Shown here one piece after another: positions 30,169-37,840 of a DNA stretch of 64,000 bases (the stretch's first letter is position 1; every line of letters begins with the position of its first letter). The DNA comes from a virus. Position numbers and translations under genes: made by a program. The notes beneath the pieces were generated by a model that saw only the letters and a program-made list of their open reading frames with translations, was not told the DNA's origin and ran no database searches. Location: positions 62,001-126,000 of the IMG/VR virus record IMGVR_UViG_3300025913_000021. The stretch is one strand, 5' to 3'.

Positions 30169-30565
30169 GCTTCTCCGACCAATCCGGTGCATCGACGCCA
30201 CCATGCCGAGGCACGCCGAGTGGGTTGCGCGAGTTCGGCTCCTCGGCCGTATTCGGGATGCTGTTGGCATAGCTCATCGGCTGGATCTGGAAGTCGATGG
30301 GCTTGCTCAGTCCGCTCGACTGCTGGATCTGCAATGAGAGAGCAGTGTTCACAAGACGCAGCCGACGCATGTCGTCGCCACGACCGCCGAACATCTTCAT
30401 GAAGTCGTCGTCGTCCAGGATCAGACGCACGTCGATATCCCGGTAGTCGCTCGTCCTCAGCGCCGACCCGACGAGGTACGGCGTCGAGCCGAACGCCTCG
30501 CGGATCGGCTGGCAGGCCCAGTTCAGCCGCATCAGGTCCGACGGGCTCAGGCCACTGCCTCTCAT
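30161..30565 (-). CDS. minimal nucleotidyltransferase-fold protein
   Basis: 134 residues. LVGSALRTSDYRDIDVRLIL carries the polymerase-beta-type motif GS-x(8)-D-x-D (Gly33, Ser34, Asp43, Asp45), and KPIDFQIQ supplies the third acidic residue (Asp91). The fold transfers nucleotides to RNA, protein or small molecules. It is 0.8 kb upstream of two tRNA genes in the same direction; tRNA modification is one idea. An antitoxin- or toxin-like MNT role is another. Confidence 0.78.
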   Translation of the reverse strand: MRGSGLSPSDLMRLNWACQPIREAFGSTPYLVGSALRTSDYRDIDVRLILDDDDFMKMFGGRGDDMRRLRLVNTALSLQIQQSSGLSKPIDFQIQPMSYANSIPNTAEEPNSRNPLGVPRHGGVDAPDWSEKHE

Positions 30566-30927
30566 GACGCGATGAAGAACGGGCGTCGGTAGAAGTGACC
30601 CGGGTAGCCGATGTTCATCGAGTTGAAGTTGATCATGTCGATGAACTCCTGCATCTGCTCGCGCGACAGGTGCTGGTAGTAGAACTTCCCCTCGTGCTGG
30701 CCGTCCGGGCTCTTGAGGTACGCCTTGTAGTTCTTGTCGGTCGGCGAGACCTCGTGTCCGTCACGCAGGCCCTGCATGAAGTCGTCCGGGTGCATCGAGC
30801 CGCAGTAGGAACAGCCGCGCGTCTGATTCACCAGGCCGCGACCCTCGCGCCAGTCGTCCGGCGTGCCCTGCTCGTCGCCGCCGTACGCGAACAGCTCATT
30901 GCGACGAGGGCATCGGAACTCACCCAA
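30562..30927 (-). CDS. conserved phage hypothetical protein
   Basis: 121 residues from TTG at 30927, 8 nt inside the lysin gene. CSYCGSMHPDDFMQGLRDGH and KFYYQHLSREQMQEFIDM are motifs I associate with a widespread small phage protein. One zinc pair is visible. Function unknown. Confidence 0.74.
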   Translation of the reverse strand: MGEFRCPRRNELFAYGGDEQGTPDDWREGRGLVNQTRGCSYCGSMHPDDFMQGLRDGHEVSPTDKNYKAYLKSPDGQHEGKFYYQHLSREQMQEFIDMINFNSMNIGYPGHFYRRPFFIAS

Positions 30928-31621
30928 TCTTGAGCACCTGCCCGGCCTCGATGTGGTTGATGTCGTGGATGCCGTTGAGCCGCGCGATCGACTGCGCGGT
31001 GATCCACTTCTGCGGGTACTTGTGAGCGATCGTCGTGAGCGTGTCGCCCGGCCGGACCTTGTAGTGGTCCACGATCCCGTGACCGCTCGGGGCAGGCGGC
31101 TTCGGCGTGGGCGGGTGCGGCGTCGGCACGTTGGGGTTCACCTGCGCCCAGAGCGCCTTGCGGATCTGGATCGCCCGGGCATCGTTGCGCCGGTAGTTGC
31201 CCCCGGTTGGGTCGAACGAGCCCTGGACGGACTGCGCGGCGTCCCAGTTGGTCATGTGCAGCCAGTTGCGCTTGAACAGCTCGGTGAGGAACTTGCGCGT
31301 CGAGTAGCCCACGTCCATGCACTGCGAGGTCGTGCCCCAGTTGGCCGTCGAGTTGACCGCCCCGCCGACCTGCTGCTGGTACAGCCCGACGGAGCCGTGG
31401 TCCCAGCCCACCGCGTCGTGCGGCAGGCGCATGCTGAGCGGGTTGTTGCCGTTGGCGTACATCCGCAGGCCCGACTCGGTGAGCACGGTCCCCAGAGCAA
31501 TGTCAGCGGCGCGCTGCGCCACGGCGGGCGACAGCTTCATCCCCTTGATGATGGCGATGATCTTGTAGGCCCAGTTGAACTGCGACTTCGTGAGCCCGAG
31601 CGAGGCAGGAGTGGCGGTCAT
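30920..31621 (-). CDS. endolysin-type wall hydrolase with LysM domain
   Basis: 233 residues. ATG at 31621 is preceded directly by AAGGAGGT. The N-terminal domain (about 15-130), with ALGTVLTESGLRMYANG, WDHGSVGLYQQQ and WGTTSQCMDVGYSTRKFL, resembles actinobacterial lysozyme- or transglycosylase-like proteins; Glu of TESGL is the likely catalytic residue. A Pro-rich linker (about 165-180) leads to a LysM peptidoglycan-binding domain (about 186-232). No signal peptide, so release through a holin would be needed. The holin candidate is 13 kb away. Confidence 0.85.
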   Translation of the reverse strand: MTATPASLGLTKSQFNWAYKIIAIIKGMKLSPAVAQRAADIALGTVLTESGLRMYANGNNPLSMRLPHDAVGWDHGSVGLYQQQVGGAVNSTANWGTTSQCMDVGYSTRKFLTELFKRNWLHMTNWDAAQSVQGSFDPTGGNYRRNDARAIQIRKALWAQVNPNVPTPHPPTPKPPAPSGHGIVDHYKVRPGDTLTTIAHKYPQKWITAQSIARLNGIHDINHIEAGQVLKIG

Positions 31622-31665
31622 ACCTCCTTGTTCGGACTCCGACCACAGCAGTATGAACTCGGAAC

Positions 31666-32256
31666 TCACTCCCCGATCAGAAGCTGAACGATCTGCTCGT
31701 CCGTCGGCTGCTGGCCGTACCTGGATGCTGTCGCTCCGCGCTGACCCTGGTACTTCGAGTTCAGCCCCGGGTGGCCATACGGCCTCTCCGCAGGCCGGTC
31801 CAGATACGTGAAGCTCACCTGGCAGATCCGCATACCGACAGGCAGCCGAATCGGGAACGGCGAGACGTTGGATAGTTCCAACGTGATCTGACCCTCGAAG
31901 CCCGGGTCGATGAAGCCCGCCGTCGCGTGCACCAACAGACCCAGCCTGCCCAGGCTCGACTTCCCGTCCACCTGGCCAACGAGATCCCGGGGGAGTTGCA
32001 CCGACTCGATCGTCGATGCCAGGACGAAGCGTCCCGGGTACAGCACGCACCCCCCGGAGATCACTTCGGTCATATCGGTCGGTTCCATTGGGTCGATGAT
32101 CGGTGCGATCTGATCGAGCGACGGCTGCGTGAACTCGCGAAACGAATCGGCCAAACGGAGATCGACGCTGCACGGTTGGATCGCATCCTCGTCCAGGGGG
32201 TCGATGCCCAGTCGGCCGTGGTGGATCAGCTTGCGGATGGTGCCGTCACTGAGCAC
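31666..32256 (-). CDS. dcd: dCTP deaminase family protein
   Basis: 196 residues from GTG at 32256. Contains GKSSLGRLGLLVHATAG, FIDPGFEGQITLELSNV and LPVGMRICQVSF, the core of dCTP deaminase, with the catalytic Glu in ITLEL. It converts dCTP to dUTP (bifunctional forms go to dUMP), feeding dTTP synthesis. It belongs with the phage ribonucleotide reductase. It overlaps the GT25 gene by 11 nt. The 31622-31665 gap holds TGTTCGG at 31629-31635 upstream of the lysin. Confidence 0.92.
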   Translation of the reverse strand: MLSDGTIRKLIHHGRLGIDPLDEDAIQPCSVDLRLADSFREFTQPSLDQIAPIIDPMEPTDMTEVISGGCVLYPGRFVLASTIESVQLPRDLVGQVDGKSSLGRLGLLVHATAGFIDPGFEGQITLELSNVSPFPIRLPVGMRICQVSFTYLDRPAERPYGHPGLNSKYQGQRGATASRYGQQPTDEQIVQLLIGE

Positions 32257-32842
32257 GGTAGGGCTCGCTATCGGGGATGTCGCCGGGCGCATCGCTCGGC
32301 GTGACGAGGAACGGGTCGGCCGCGAAGCAGGTGTTGAGGTGCACCAGCTCGTGCCCGAGCTGCACGTCCCAGTGGTTGCGCGCCGTTTTCGAGACTTCCA
32401 CGGCGGTCTCGATCGCGCGGCCTCGGACGATATAGGCGAGCGTCCGAAGTGGCTGCACGCAGCGAGCGGTGTTCGCACCCATCGGGATCGGCCGACGGAC
32501 GTGCTCACCGCCGAGGTAGATCGACTCCCAGAACGGAGGGAGTTCGCTGATAACCCGGCTTATCACCTGCCGGAAGTTCGGCTGCACCACGGCGTCGTCC
32601 TCCAGTACGAGGACCGTCGCGCCCTTCGGGGAGCCCTCCAGCACCGCACGGTGGCTCATCATGCAGCCGTACGCCTCGGGCGACCCGATCCAGTTCGACG
32701 GCGGGGTGAGCGTGCCACCCTCGATCGCGTCGATGATGCGGATCGGGAAGCCGAGGCGCTGGTCGAGACCGACCAGGGCAGCCCGACGATCAGTACGGCG
32801 AGCCAGCGATATGCACGCCGCGAAGTCGGGCTGCCAGGTCAT
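32246..32842 (-). CDS. glycosyltransferase family 25 protein
   Basis: 198 residues. ISLARRTDRR (11-20), GCMMSHRAVLE (59-69) and LVLEDDAVV (78-86, metal-binding EDD) are the family-25 motifs. The family adds galactose or related sugars. In a phage it might modify the host surface, a tail protein or DNA; nothing nearby decides between these. Overlaps the downstream deaminase gene. Confidence 0.88.
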   Translation of the reverse strand: MTWQPDFAACISLARRTDRRAALVGLDQRLGFPIRIIDAIEGGTLTPPSNWIGSPEAYGCMMSHRAVLEGSPKGATVLVLEDDAVVQPNFRQVISRVISELPPFWESIYLGGEHVRRPIPMGANTARCVQPLRTLAYIVRGRAIETAVEVSKTARNHWDVQLGHELVHLNTCFAADPFLVTPSDAPGDIPDSEPYRAQ

Positions 32843-33363
32843 CAGAAGCCGACCCCCTCCGGGATCTCGTCGAACCGATGCTCGTCGGATTCTTCCACCG
32901 GCTCGGCCGATTCGACCTGGAGGGCGCGCTTCTCGGCGTCCTTGGCCTCCACGTCGGACCAGTCCTCGTCGGGCGCAGGGGCCAGCTCGTTGACCAGCTC
33001 GGCGGGGTCCTCACCCGGCTCCTCTGCCTGGTCCTCGCGGCCCGGCTCCTCCTCGATGACCTTGTTCTGCTTGGCCTTCTCGGCAGCCTCTGCGGCCTCG
33101 AACATGGCCTTGCGCTGCGCCGGGGTGAGCACGGACAGGATCTGCGCCTCCTCGACCACCAGCATGTGGTGCAGCGTCGAGTTGCCCTTGCGATCCTCGC
33201 CATCCGTGCGTGCCCTCACGCGCAGCGAGAGGTTGATGTTGAGGATCGTGCCCTTGGGCCAGTCCCCCTCGACCTCCAGCTTCGTGCTCGGGATCTGGGC
33301 CGTGTAGGTGACGGCCTCCTCCTGCTCCTCCGGTGGCTGTTCCACCGAATCGGGCTCGGTCAT
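32842..33363 (-). CDS. acidic hypothetical protein
   Basis: 173 residues. A folded N-terminal part with strands (KGTILNINLSLRVRAR) and a helix, then a very acidic tail (about 105-170) rich in Glu, Asp and Pro. DNA mimicry or a flexible protein-binding tail are possible; not recognised. Confidence 0.74.
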   Translation of the reverse strand: MTEPDSVEQPPEEQEEAVTYTAQIPSTKLEVEGDWPKGTILNINLSLRVRARTDGEDRKGNSTLHHMLVVEEAQILSVLTPAQRKAMFEAAEAAEKAKQNKVIEEEPGREDQAEEPGEDPAELVNELAPAPDEDWSDVEAKDAEKRALQVESAEPVEESDEHRFDEIPEGVGF

Positions 33364-33366
33364 GCG

Positions 33367-33858
33367 TCAGTCTCCGCTCTCGATGGCCGGTGGGCCGGAT
33401 GCGCCACCGGGAAGTCCGGGCAGCAGGTCGATCGCCTGCCCCAGCTTGTACGCGACCTCGATCCGCTCGCGCACCACGTCACCCACGGTGCGTCCATCAG
33501 GCAGCACGATGTGGGCCATGAACTCGTCCTCGAACGTGGTCACCCCCGTCGAGACGGCTTCGAGCTTCGCCTTGATCACCAGCACCATCGAGCGCCAGCG
33601 TCGGCGAACCTCCTGGTCGTACGCGCCCTCGGGGTTGGTGCGAGTGCGCCCGCTCGGGCCGATGTGAAACCGACGCTCGTCTGGATCGGGCAACGGCACC
33701 GTGAAGCGGACGACCCGTTCGTGTGCTCGGAACGCCACCTGGGCGAACCCGCCGTCCCAGCCGTAGGTGAAGCCGTTCGCCCCGTACTTGAGCAGGAGCT
33801 TGGCTATCTCCGCCTGCGACTTCTCCGGCGAGACCGAGGTGGACTCGGCGTACGCCAC
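33367..33858 (-). CDS. conserved prophage/phage hypothetical protein
   Basis: 163 residues. The order SRAEI-like N-terminus (KSQAEIAKLLLKYGANGF), VVRFTVPLPD, WRSMVLVIKAKLEAV and FEDEFMAHIVLPDGRTVG is widely conserved in phages and prophages of many bacteria. It often lies near replication or recombination genes; no function is known to me. Confidence 0.78.
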   Translation of the reverse strand: MAYAESTSVSPEKSQAEIAKLLLKYGANGFTYGWDGGFAQVAFRAHERVVRFTVPLPDPDERRFHIGPSGRTRTNPEGAYDQEVRRRWRSMVLVIKAKLEAVSTGVTTFEDEFMAHIVLPDGRTVGDVVRERIEVAYKLGQAIDLLPGLPGGASGPPAIESGD

Positions 33859-33862
33859 GGCA

Positions 33863-34102
33863 CTACGGCTGTCGCGCGATGGCGGCGTTGGCCCACATGA
33901 GGGCCTCCTCCAACTTCGTGATCACCAGTGCGTGCTCGCGGCCGGGCGGCAGGGCCGCGTCCAGCAGCGAGACGAACTCGATGAACAGCGCCCGCGTCTT
34001 TTCGTGCGCATCGGCACGGCCAGGTTGCGTTGGCGGGTGGTAGCTGAACCGGTTCTTGATGTCCTCGGACGGCTCCGGTGCGTCCGCGATGATCTGACCC
34101 AT
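33863..34102 (-). CDS. acb2: Acb2-type anti-CBASS protein
   Basis: 79 residues from ATG at 34102, preceded by GGAGAGAGAG (an upstream ATG at 34117 is less well placed). IKNRFSYHPP followed by a helix and then ALVITKLEEALMWANAAIAR is the signature of the Acb2 (Acb2/Tad1-hairpin) family. Acb2 forms hexamers that bind the cyclic di- and trinucleotide signals of CBASS and so stop effector activation. Length and motif spacing fit the family. It lies in the minus-strand early block, where anti-defence proteins are expected. Activity of this copy is inferred. Confidence 0.85.
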   Translation of the reverse strand: MGQIIADAPEPSEDIKNRFSYHPPTQPGRADAHEKTRALFIEFVSLLDAALPPGREHALVITKLEEALMWANAAIARQP

Positions 34103-34138
34103 CGTCTCTCTCTCCATTCTCCGCAGGTCGAGTGCGGA

Positions 34139-34711
34139 TCAGCTCGCGATGAGCTGCTGTTCCGTGGGCAATCCAAGCATGGCGAGCAGCTCCGGTACAG
34201 CATCTGCGCGCCCGTGTCGGCGGACCACCCGCGCAGCTCGGATGAGCTGATCGGCGGTGTTCTGGTATGGATGCGTGTCGGTTTTCATCGGTGGCGGCTT
34301 GATGGCCACGGGCTCGTTCTCCTGGCGAGGCTGCTTGTACGGGATCGGGATCGCGTGGCGGTAGAAGAACCGCTCCATCGACTCCGGGCCGGTGAACCCT
34401 AGCCGGTGCGCTAGCTCCTCCGCGTCACGAAGGCCCGCCTCGACGAGGTACGCCGCCTCGTCCCGGACGATCTGCCACCGGTCCTGGTTCTCCAGCTCGC
34501 TGCTCCGTCCGAGCACGCCAGCGGGCGACATCTGGGTCACGTTCCCACTCGTCCTGTTTCCGGTCCGTCTCGGGGCCGGGCGGGAGTCGCAAGAGCCACT
34601 CCCGCTCGGCCTCGAAGTTCCGTCCAATTCCACTGCGGGGCATTGCCTCAGTCCGATCTCGATCTCGATGCCGATGATGAGGTCGAGTACCCCCCACTCC
34701 CACTCATCCAC
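34139..34711 (-). CDS. hypothetical protein with frame-conflict region
   Basis: 190 residues if read from GTG at 34711 (overlapping the upstream stop). Residues 1-23 (MDEWEWGVLDLIIGIEIEIG) and about 67-190 (ELENQDRWQIVRDEAAYLVE, LAHRLGFTGPESMERFF) have strong coding character. The middle (about 34515-34643) does not, but another frame does (see the next entry). Either two compensating indels or overlapping genes. The C-terminal part could also start at ATG 34531 or GTG 34516. Function unknown; the C-terminal half looks like a helical DNA-binding domain. Confidence 0.5.
   Translation of the reverse strand: MDEWEWGVLDLIIGIEIEIGLRQCPAVELDGTSRPSGSGSCDSRPAPRRTGNRTSGNVTQMSPAGVLGRSSELENQDRWQIVRDEAAYLVEAGLRDAEELAHRLGFTGPESMERFFYRHAIPIPYKQPRQENEPVAIKPPPMKTDTHPYQNTADQLIRAARVVRRHGRADAVPELLAMLGLPTEQQLIAS
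34425..34643 (-). CDS. alternative-frame coding segment
   Basis: From ATG at 34643 (preceded by GAGG) this frame reads MPRSGIGRNFEAEREWLLRL then PPGPETDRKQDEWERDPDVA with G/C-rich third positions until about 34515. After that its codons lose bias and the signal moves to the frame of the gene at 34139. It may be a separate small gene that lost its stop, or the true middle of one gene disturbed by indels. Confidence 0.35.
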   Translation of the reverse strand: MPRSGIGRNFEAEREWLLRLPPGPETDRKQDEWERDPDVARWRARTEQRAGEPGPVADRPGRGGVPRRGGPS

Positions 34712-34871
34712 GCCGAGCTTGCTCCTGGTGGATCAGGCCATTCAAGGTCCGCAGGCTCTCGTTGAAGCAGTCCATGCAGACCCACTTCGCCTCGGCCGCG
34801 TACGGACTGCCGATGCCCACGACGGCGGGCGGGTGCGTCGGGTCGTTGACGCACGGATCGCCGTAGCTCAT
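34704..34871 (-). CDS. small CxxC protein
   Basis: 55 residues. MSYGDPCVNDPTHPPAVVGI, then VCMDCFNESLRTL: a zinc ribbon-like Cys set (C7, CMDC). It overlaps the ribonucleotide reductase stop by 4 nt, so it is co-translated with it. Confidence 0.72.
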   Translation of the reverse strand: MSYGDPCVNDPTHPPAVVGIGSPYAAEAKWVCMDCFNESLRTLNGLIHQEQARRG

Positions 34872-36922
34872 TGGGCGTTCAGAGCTACCGTCTTGACCTC
34901 GCAGGCATCGGTGGTGCAGTACGCCTCGCCGACGGCCTCGCTGGCGTTGAGCCCCGCGTAGATCGGCTCCAGGTCGATCTTGAACAGCCGCATACTGGCG
35001 TCCGTCCATTCGTCCTGGTCGATCTGGGTGTAGGGCTGCTGCGGGTAGACCGCGTTGCCCATCGGGAGGAAGCTCACCGTCTTGAGCTGGCCCTCGTGCA
35101 TGTGCAGCACAGTGCCGACGTGCGCCGCCTCCTTCTCCGCGTCGAAGCTCAGCGTCACCGACACGGAATTGTCACTCCAATAGCGCTGCGCGATGACCGC
35201 GAGGTTCGCCTTCTCGAAGATCGTCACGTCCTTCTCCGCGCGCTTGGCCGGGGCGTGGATCGGGAAGTAGCAGACCACCGTGTTGTCCGGGTCGGACACG
35301 TCGGTCTCGATCGTGTAGCCCGCCTGCCGGAGCAGCGGCACGAGCGCGTTGTCCTTGGCCAGGCGCATCGCCCGGTTGAAGAACTCGCCACCCGGAGCCC
35401 AATGGACGCCCGGCGATTCTCCGGCCAGGATGCTGACGGTGCCCGAGGGCTTCACCGTGGTGGTCTTGATGCTGGGCCGGATGCACAGCCACTCGGAGTA
35501 GATCTCGTCGTACTTCTGGACCGTGGCGTAGCCCTCGTTGAGCCACGTCCGCAGCTCGGTCATGCCACGGTTGTCGGCGAAGTTCGCGATGCCCGAGGCC
35601 GAGCAACCGATGCGCCGGTTGCGCTGCATGATCGCGTTGGTGCGCTCCCAGTGGGTCGGCAGCAGGGTCACCGTCTTGGCGTACATGTAGGCGTACTTGA
35701 GCGTGCGCTGGAAGTCCTCCAGCGACTCGTGCCGGTTGAGGTAGGTCTCGACCAGCGTGCACATCTCGTAGGACTCCAGCGACTGCTCCGCGCATGGGTT
35801 GTAGCCCGCCACGCGCCAGTCCTTGCCGTTCGGCGGGTCGATCAGCCGCCCGTAGTCCCGCGTCACGTCCATCCAGATCAGGCCGGGCTCGCCGTTGTGG
35901 GCAATCGCATCGACCAGGTGGTCGTAGGACTCACCGACCTTGGCCTCGACGGAGTTGTTGCTCATCCAGCCCCAGCCGCGCTCGGTGGGGTCGTCCTCGT
36001 CGTTGGTCCAGAAGTTCCGCTCGGGGAACGCCTCGCGGTTCTTGAGCTGGATGAAGTCCTTGTCGTCGATGCGCCCGATCAGCAGCTCGGCCGAGCGGCG
36101 CACGTTGCCCGCCACCACGCACACGCCGATGAGGTTGCCGATGTCGGCGATGTCCACCCTGGACAGGTAGGAGCCAGCACGGCCATCGAACTTCGCCTTG
36201 ATCATCCGGTGCAGGCGCTTGAGCGGTTCGGGTCCAGCGGCAGTTCCGCCGAACGTCCGAATCGGCGCACCGGCCGGACGGATGAGCGAGTAGTCGAACT
36301 CCAGCCGGTGCTTGTCCGGCATGAGGTAACTCTCCAGCAGCATCGACATCGAGTCCACCCAGCCCTCGCGGGTGTCCGGGATGACGAACTGGCGCACGGT
36401 CTCCTTGGGCTCGTAGATCACGAACTCCTTGTCCGCGCCCTTGTCGTCGAAGCCGACGCCGACGCCGAGCATCGACGCCTCCATAAGGAAGGCGAAGGGA
36501 CCGGCCGGGTCCATCTTCGTCATGTCGGCGGTGGAGACGAACGCGCAGTTCTGGAGCGCCGCGCTGTTGCGCTGGTCGTAGACGAGCGGCGTCCCGGCGA
36601 CCCACAGGCCACGACCGGGCGGGGTCCACTTGAAGGTGAACATGCGCTCGAACGCGTCCTGGGCCGAGCGCTGCGCCTTGTGATCGTTCCAGGGCAGCCG
36701 GTTGCTCTTGCAGTGGTTCTTCTGCTCGGAGAACATCCACTCGATCACGCGGCGGCAGACCTCGTACCAGCGCTCCTTGGTGCCGTCCTCCTTGATCCTG
36801 GAGTACGTGCGCAGGAACGTGATCTCACCGAGGCTGTTCCCGGCGGCGTCCTGATACCCCCAGTCCACTCGGCGTGTCGCGAAGGACTGCACGAAGTTGT
36901 CGGCGAGCTTGAAGCTCAGCAT
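34868..36922 (-). CDS. class II (adenosylcobalamin-dependent) ribonucleotide reductase
   Basis: 684 residues, near the size of the monomeric Lactobacillus-type enzyme. Active-site residues: Cys126 (QNCAFVS), NPCAEQ (Cys377 radical site, Glu379), Cys388 (YEMCTLVE), and a C-terminal thiol pair CTTDAC (Cys669, Cys674). Other family motifs: FGGTAAGPEPLKR, AGNVRRSAEL, KPSGTVSILAGESPGVHWAP. It makes deoxynucleotides from ribonucleotides with vitamin B12 coenzyme, independent of oxygen, so the host must supply cobalamin. It works with the dCTP deaminase and the replisome genes. A GAGAGAGAAG leader and a hairpin precede it. Confidence 0.94.
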   Translation of the reverse strand: MLSFKLADNFVQSFATRRVDWGYQDAAGNSLGEITFLRTYSRIKEDGTKERWYEVCRRVIEWMFSEQKNHCKSNRLPWNDHKAQRSAQDAFERMFTFKWTPPGRGLWVAGTPLVYDQRNSAALQNCAFVSTADMTKMDPAGPFAFLMEASMLGVGVGFDDKGADKEFVIYEPKETVRQFVIPDTREGWVDSMSMLLESYLMPDKHRLEFDYSLIRPAGAPIRTFGGTAAGPEPLKRLHRMIKAKFDGRAGSYLSRVDIADIGNLIGVCVVAGNVRRSAELLIGRIDDKDFIQLKNREAFPERNFWTNDEDDPTERGWGWMSNNSVEAKVGESYDHLVDAIAHNGEPGLIWMDVTRDYGRLIDPPNGKDWRVAGYNPCAEQSLESYEMCTLVETYLNRHESLEDFQRTLKYAYMYAKTVTLLPTHWERTNAIMQRNRRIGCSASGIANFADNRGMTELRTWLNEGYATVQKYDEIYSEWLCIRPSIKTTTVKPSGTVSILAGESPGVHWAPGGEFFNRAMRLAKDNALVPLLRQAGYTIETDVSDPDNTVVCYFPIHAPAKRAEKDVTIFEKANLAVIAQRYWSDNSVSVTLSFDAEKEAAHVGTVLHMHEGQLKTVSFLPMGNAVYPQQPYTQIDQDEWTDASMRLFKIDLEPIYAGLNASEAVGEAYCTTDACEVKTVALNAQ

Positions 36923-36945
36923 CTATCGGCCTTCTCTCTCTAGCT

Positions 36946-36975
36946 CGCACGCCGTGGGTCGAGCACGGACGTGCG
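36946..36975 (-). terminator. inverted repeat before the reductase gene
   Basis: CGCAC and CCGTG (36946-36956) pair with CACGG and GTGCG (36964-36975) around a 7-nt loop, with a small internal loop. On the minus strand it lies between the stop at 36996 and the GA-rich leader (36931-36940) of the reductase. It may be a partial terminator or an RNA stability element. Inverted repeats stand in the same place before the primase and Sak4-like genes. Confidence 0.5.
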
Positions 36976-36995
36976 TCTGTTTCGGGGGACGTTCT

Positions 36996-37154
36996 CTACT
37001 TCGGCAGAACGCCCCGGCAGATACCGAGGTGGACGCCGGTGCAGAACGGGCACGGCGGTGGGTCCATCAGGACCGGGTGCTGTCCGCGCACGGGTCTCGG
37101 GTTGGGCCAGCGCACGAAGGGACTCTGCTTGGTGGTGGTGATGATCGACGACAT
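36996..37154 (-). CDS. small zinc-binding protein
   Basis: 52 residues. ATG at 37154 follows GAGGAGCCGC. The C-terminal CPFCTGVHLGIC is a compact zinc motif; the N-terminus is basic and Pro-rich. Not recognised. Confidence 0.68.
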   Translation of the reverse strand: MSSIITTTKQSPFVRWPNPRPVRGQHPVLMDPPPCPFCTGVHLGICRGVLPK

Positions 37155-37162
37155 GCGGCTCC

Positions 37163-37381
37163 TCAGGCGGGTGGGGTCTCCTCGACCCTGACCTGATCCA
37201 TGAGTCCGGCGTCCACGACGACCCGTGCCCCGTAGTAGTAGCCGGGGTACGGATTGTCGAAGTCGGCGAAGCTCGCGATCGGGTAGCCAGGGCCGACGTG
37301 CACGACCGGGCCGGGCCACTGACACGCACGCAGGCGCGTCAGCAGCTCGGCCTCGGTCAGCCGGGCAGGTTCGTCGGTCAC
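37163..37381 (-). CDS. small hypothetical protein
   Basis: 72 residues from GTG at 37381, overlapping the upstream stop by 4 nt. A helix (LTEAELLTRLRACQWPG) and a Gly/Tyr/Pro-rich segment (NPYPGYYYGARVVVD). Not recognised. Confidence 0.68.
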   Translation of the reverse strand: MTDEPARLTEAELLTRLRACQWPGPVVHVGPGYPIASFADFDNPYPGYYYGARVVVDAGLMDQVRVEETPPA

Positions 37382-37830
37382 GAGCGGTGCTTCGTCACCA
37401 GCTCGACGGCCTTGGCCTCGGTGATCTTCTTGAACGCCTTGACGCCCTCGTGCTTGCCCCGTCGCTTGTAGACGAGCCAGTTCTGCGTGCACTCGCCGCA
37501 GCGCCACACGGAACCGACGAACGTCCGATCGTCGATGTGCGGCAGGATGCAGGTGTGCTCGGGCGTGATCTTGAGGATCCACCCGGCCTCGCTCGTCTCG
37601 CCGACGAACGGCTTCGGCTCGACGCTGCCCTGTGCCTCCTTGGGCGTCTCCAGCACGGCCGGGGTGCCTCGGGCCGGGTCCTCGGGCTCGGTCTCGCCCG
37701 TGGAGACGATCGTGTCGGTGTCCGCGTGCTCGCACAGCGGGTCGTGCGGCTGGCTGGGCCTCTCGGCACCACACGACGGGCACGTCGCGGCGATGGTCGG
37801 GCTCTGATCCAGTTCCTGCGTCTGCGTCAT
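37378..37830 (-). CDS. zinc-ribbon hypothetical protein
   Basis: 150 residues. An N-terminal ribbon CPSCGAERPSQPHDPLCEH, an acidic Pro-rich linker (40-75), and a C-terminal domain with CGECTQNWLVYKRRGKHEGV. Two metal sites joined by a flexible linker. It follows the primase-helicase gene in the same transcript. Confidence 0.73.
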   Translation of the reverse strand: MTQTQELDQSPTIAATCPSCGAERPSQPHDPLCEHADTDTIVSTGETEPEDPARGTPAVLETPKEAQGSVEPKPFVGETSEAGWILKITPEHTCILPHIDDRTFVGSVWRCGECTQNWLVYKRRGKHEGVKAFKKITEAKAVELVTKHRS

Positions 37831-37840
37831 TCCAGCTCCT

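Noticed and set aside
36923-36995. A cobalamin riboswitch before the class II ribonucleotide reductase
   Set aside because: The gap is only 73 nt and shows one simple hairpin, with no conserved B12-box-like sequence.
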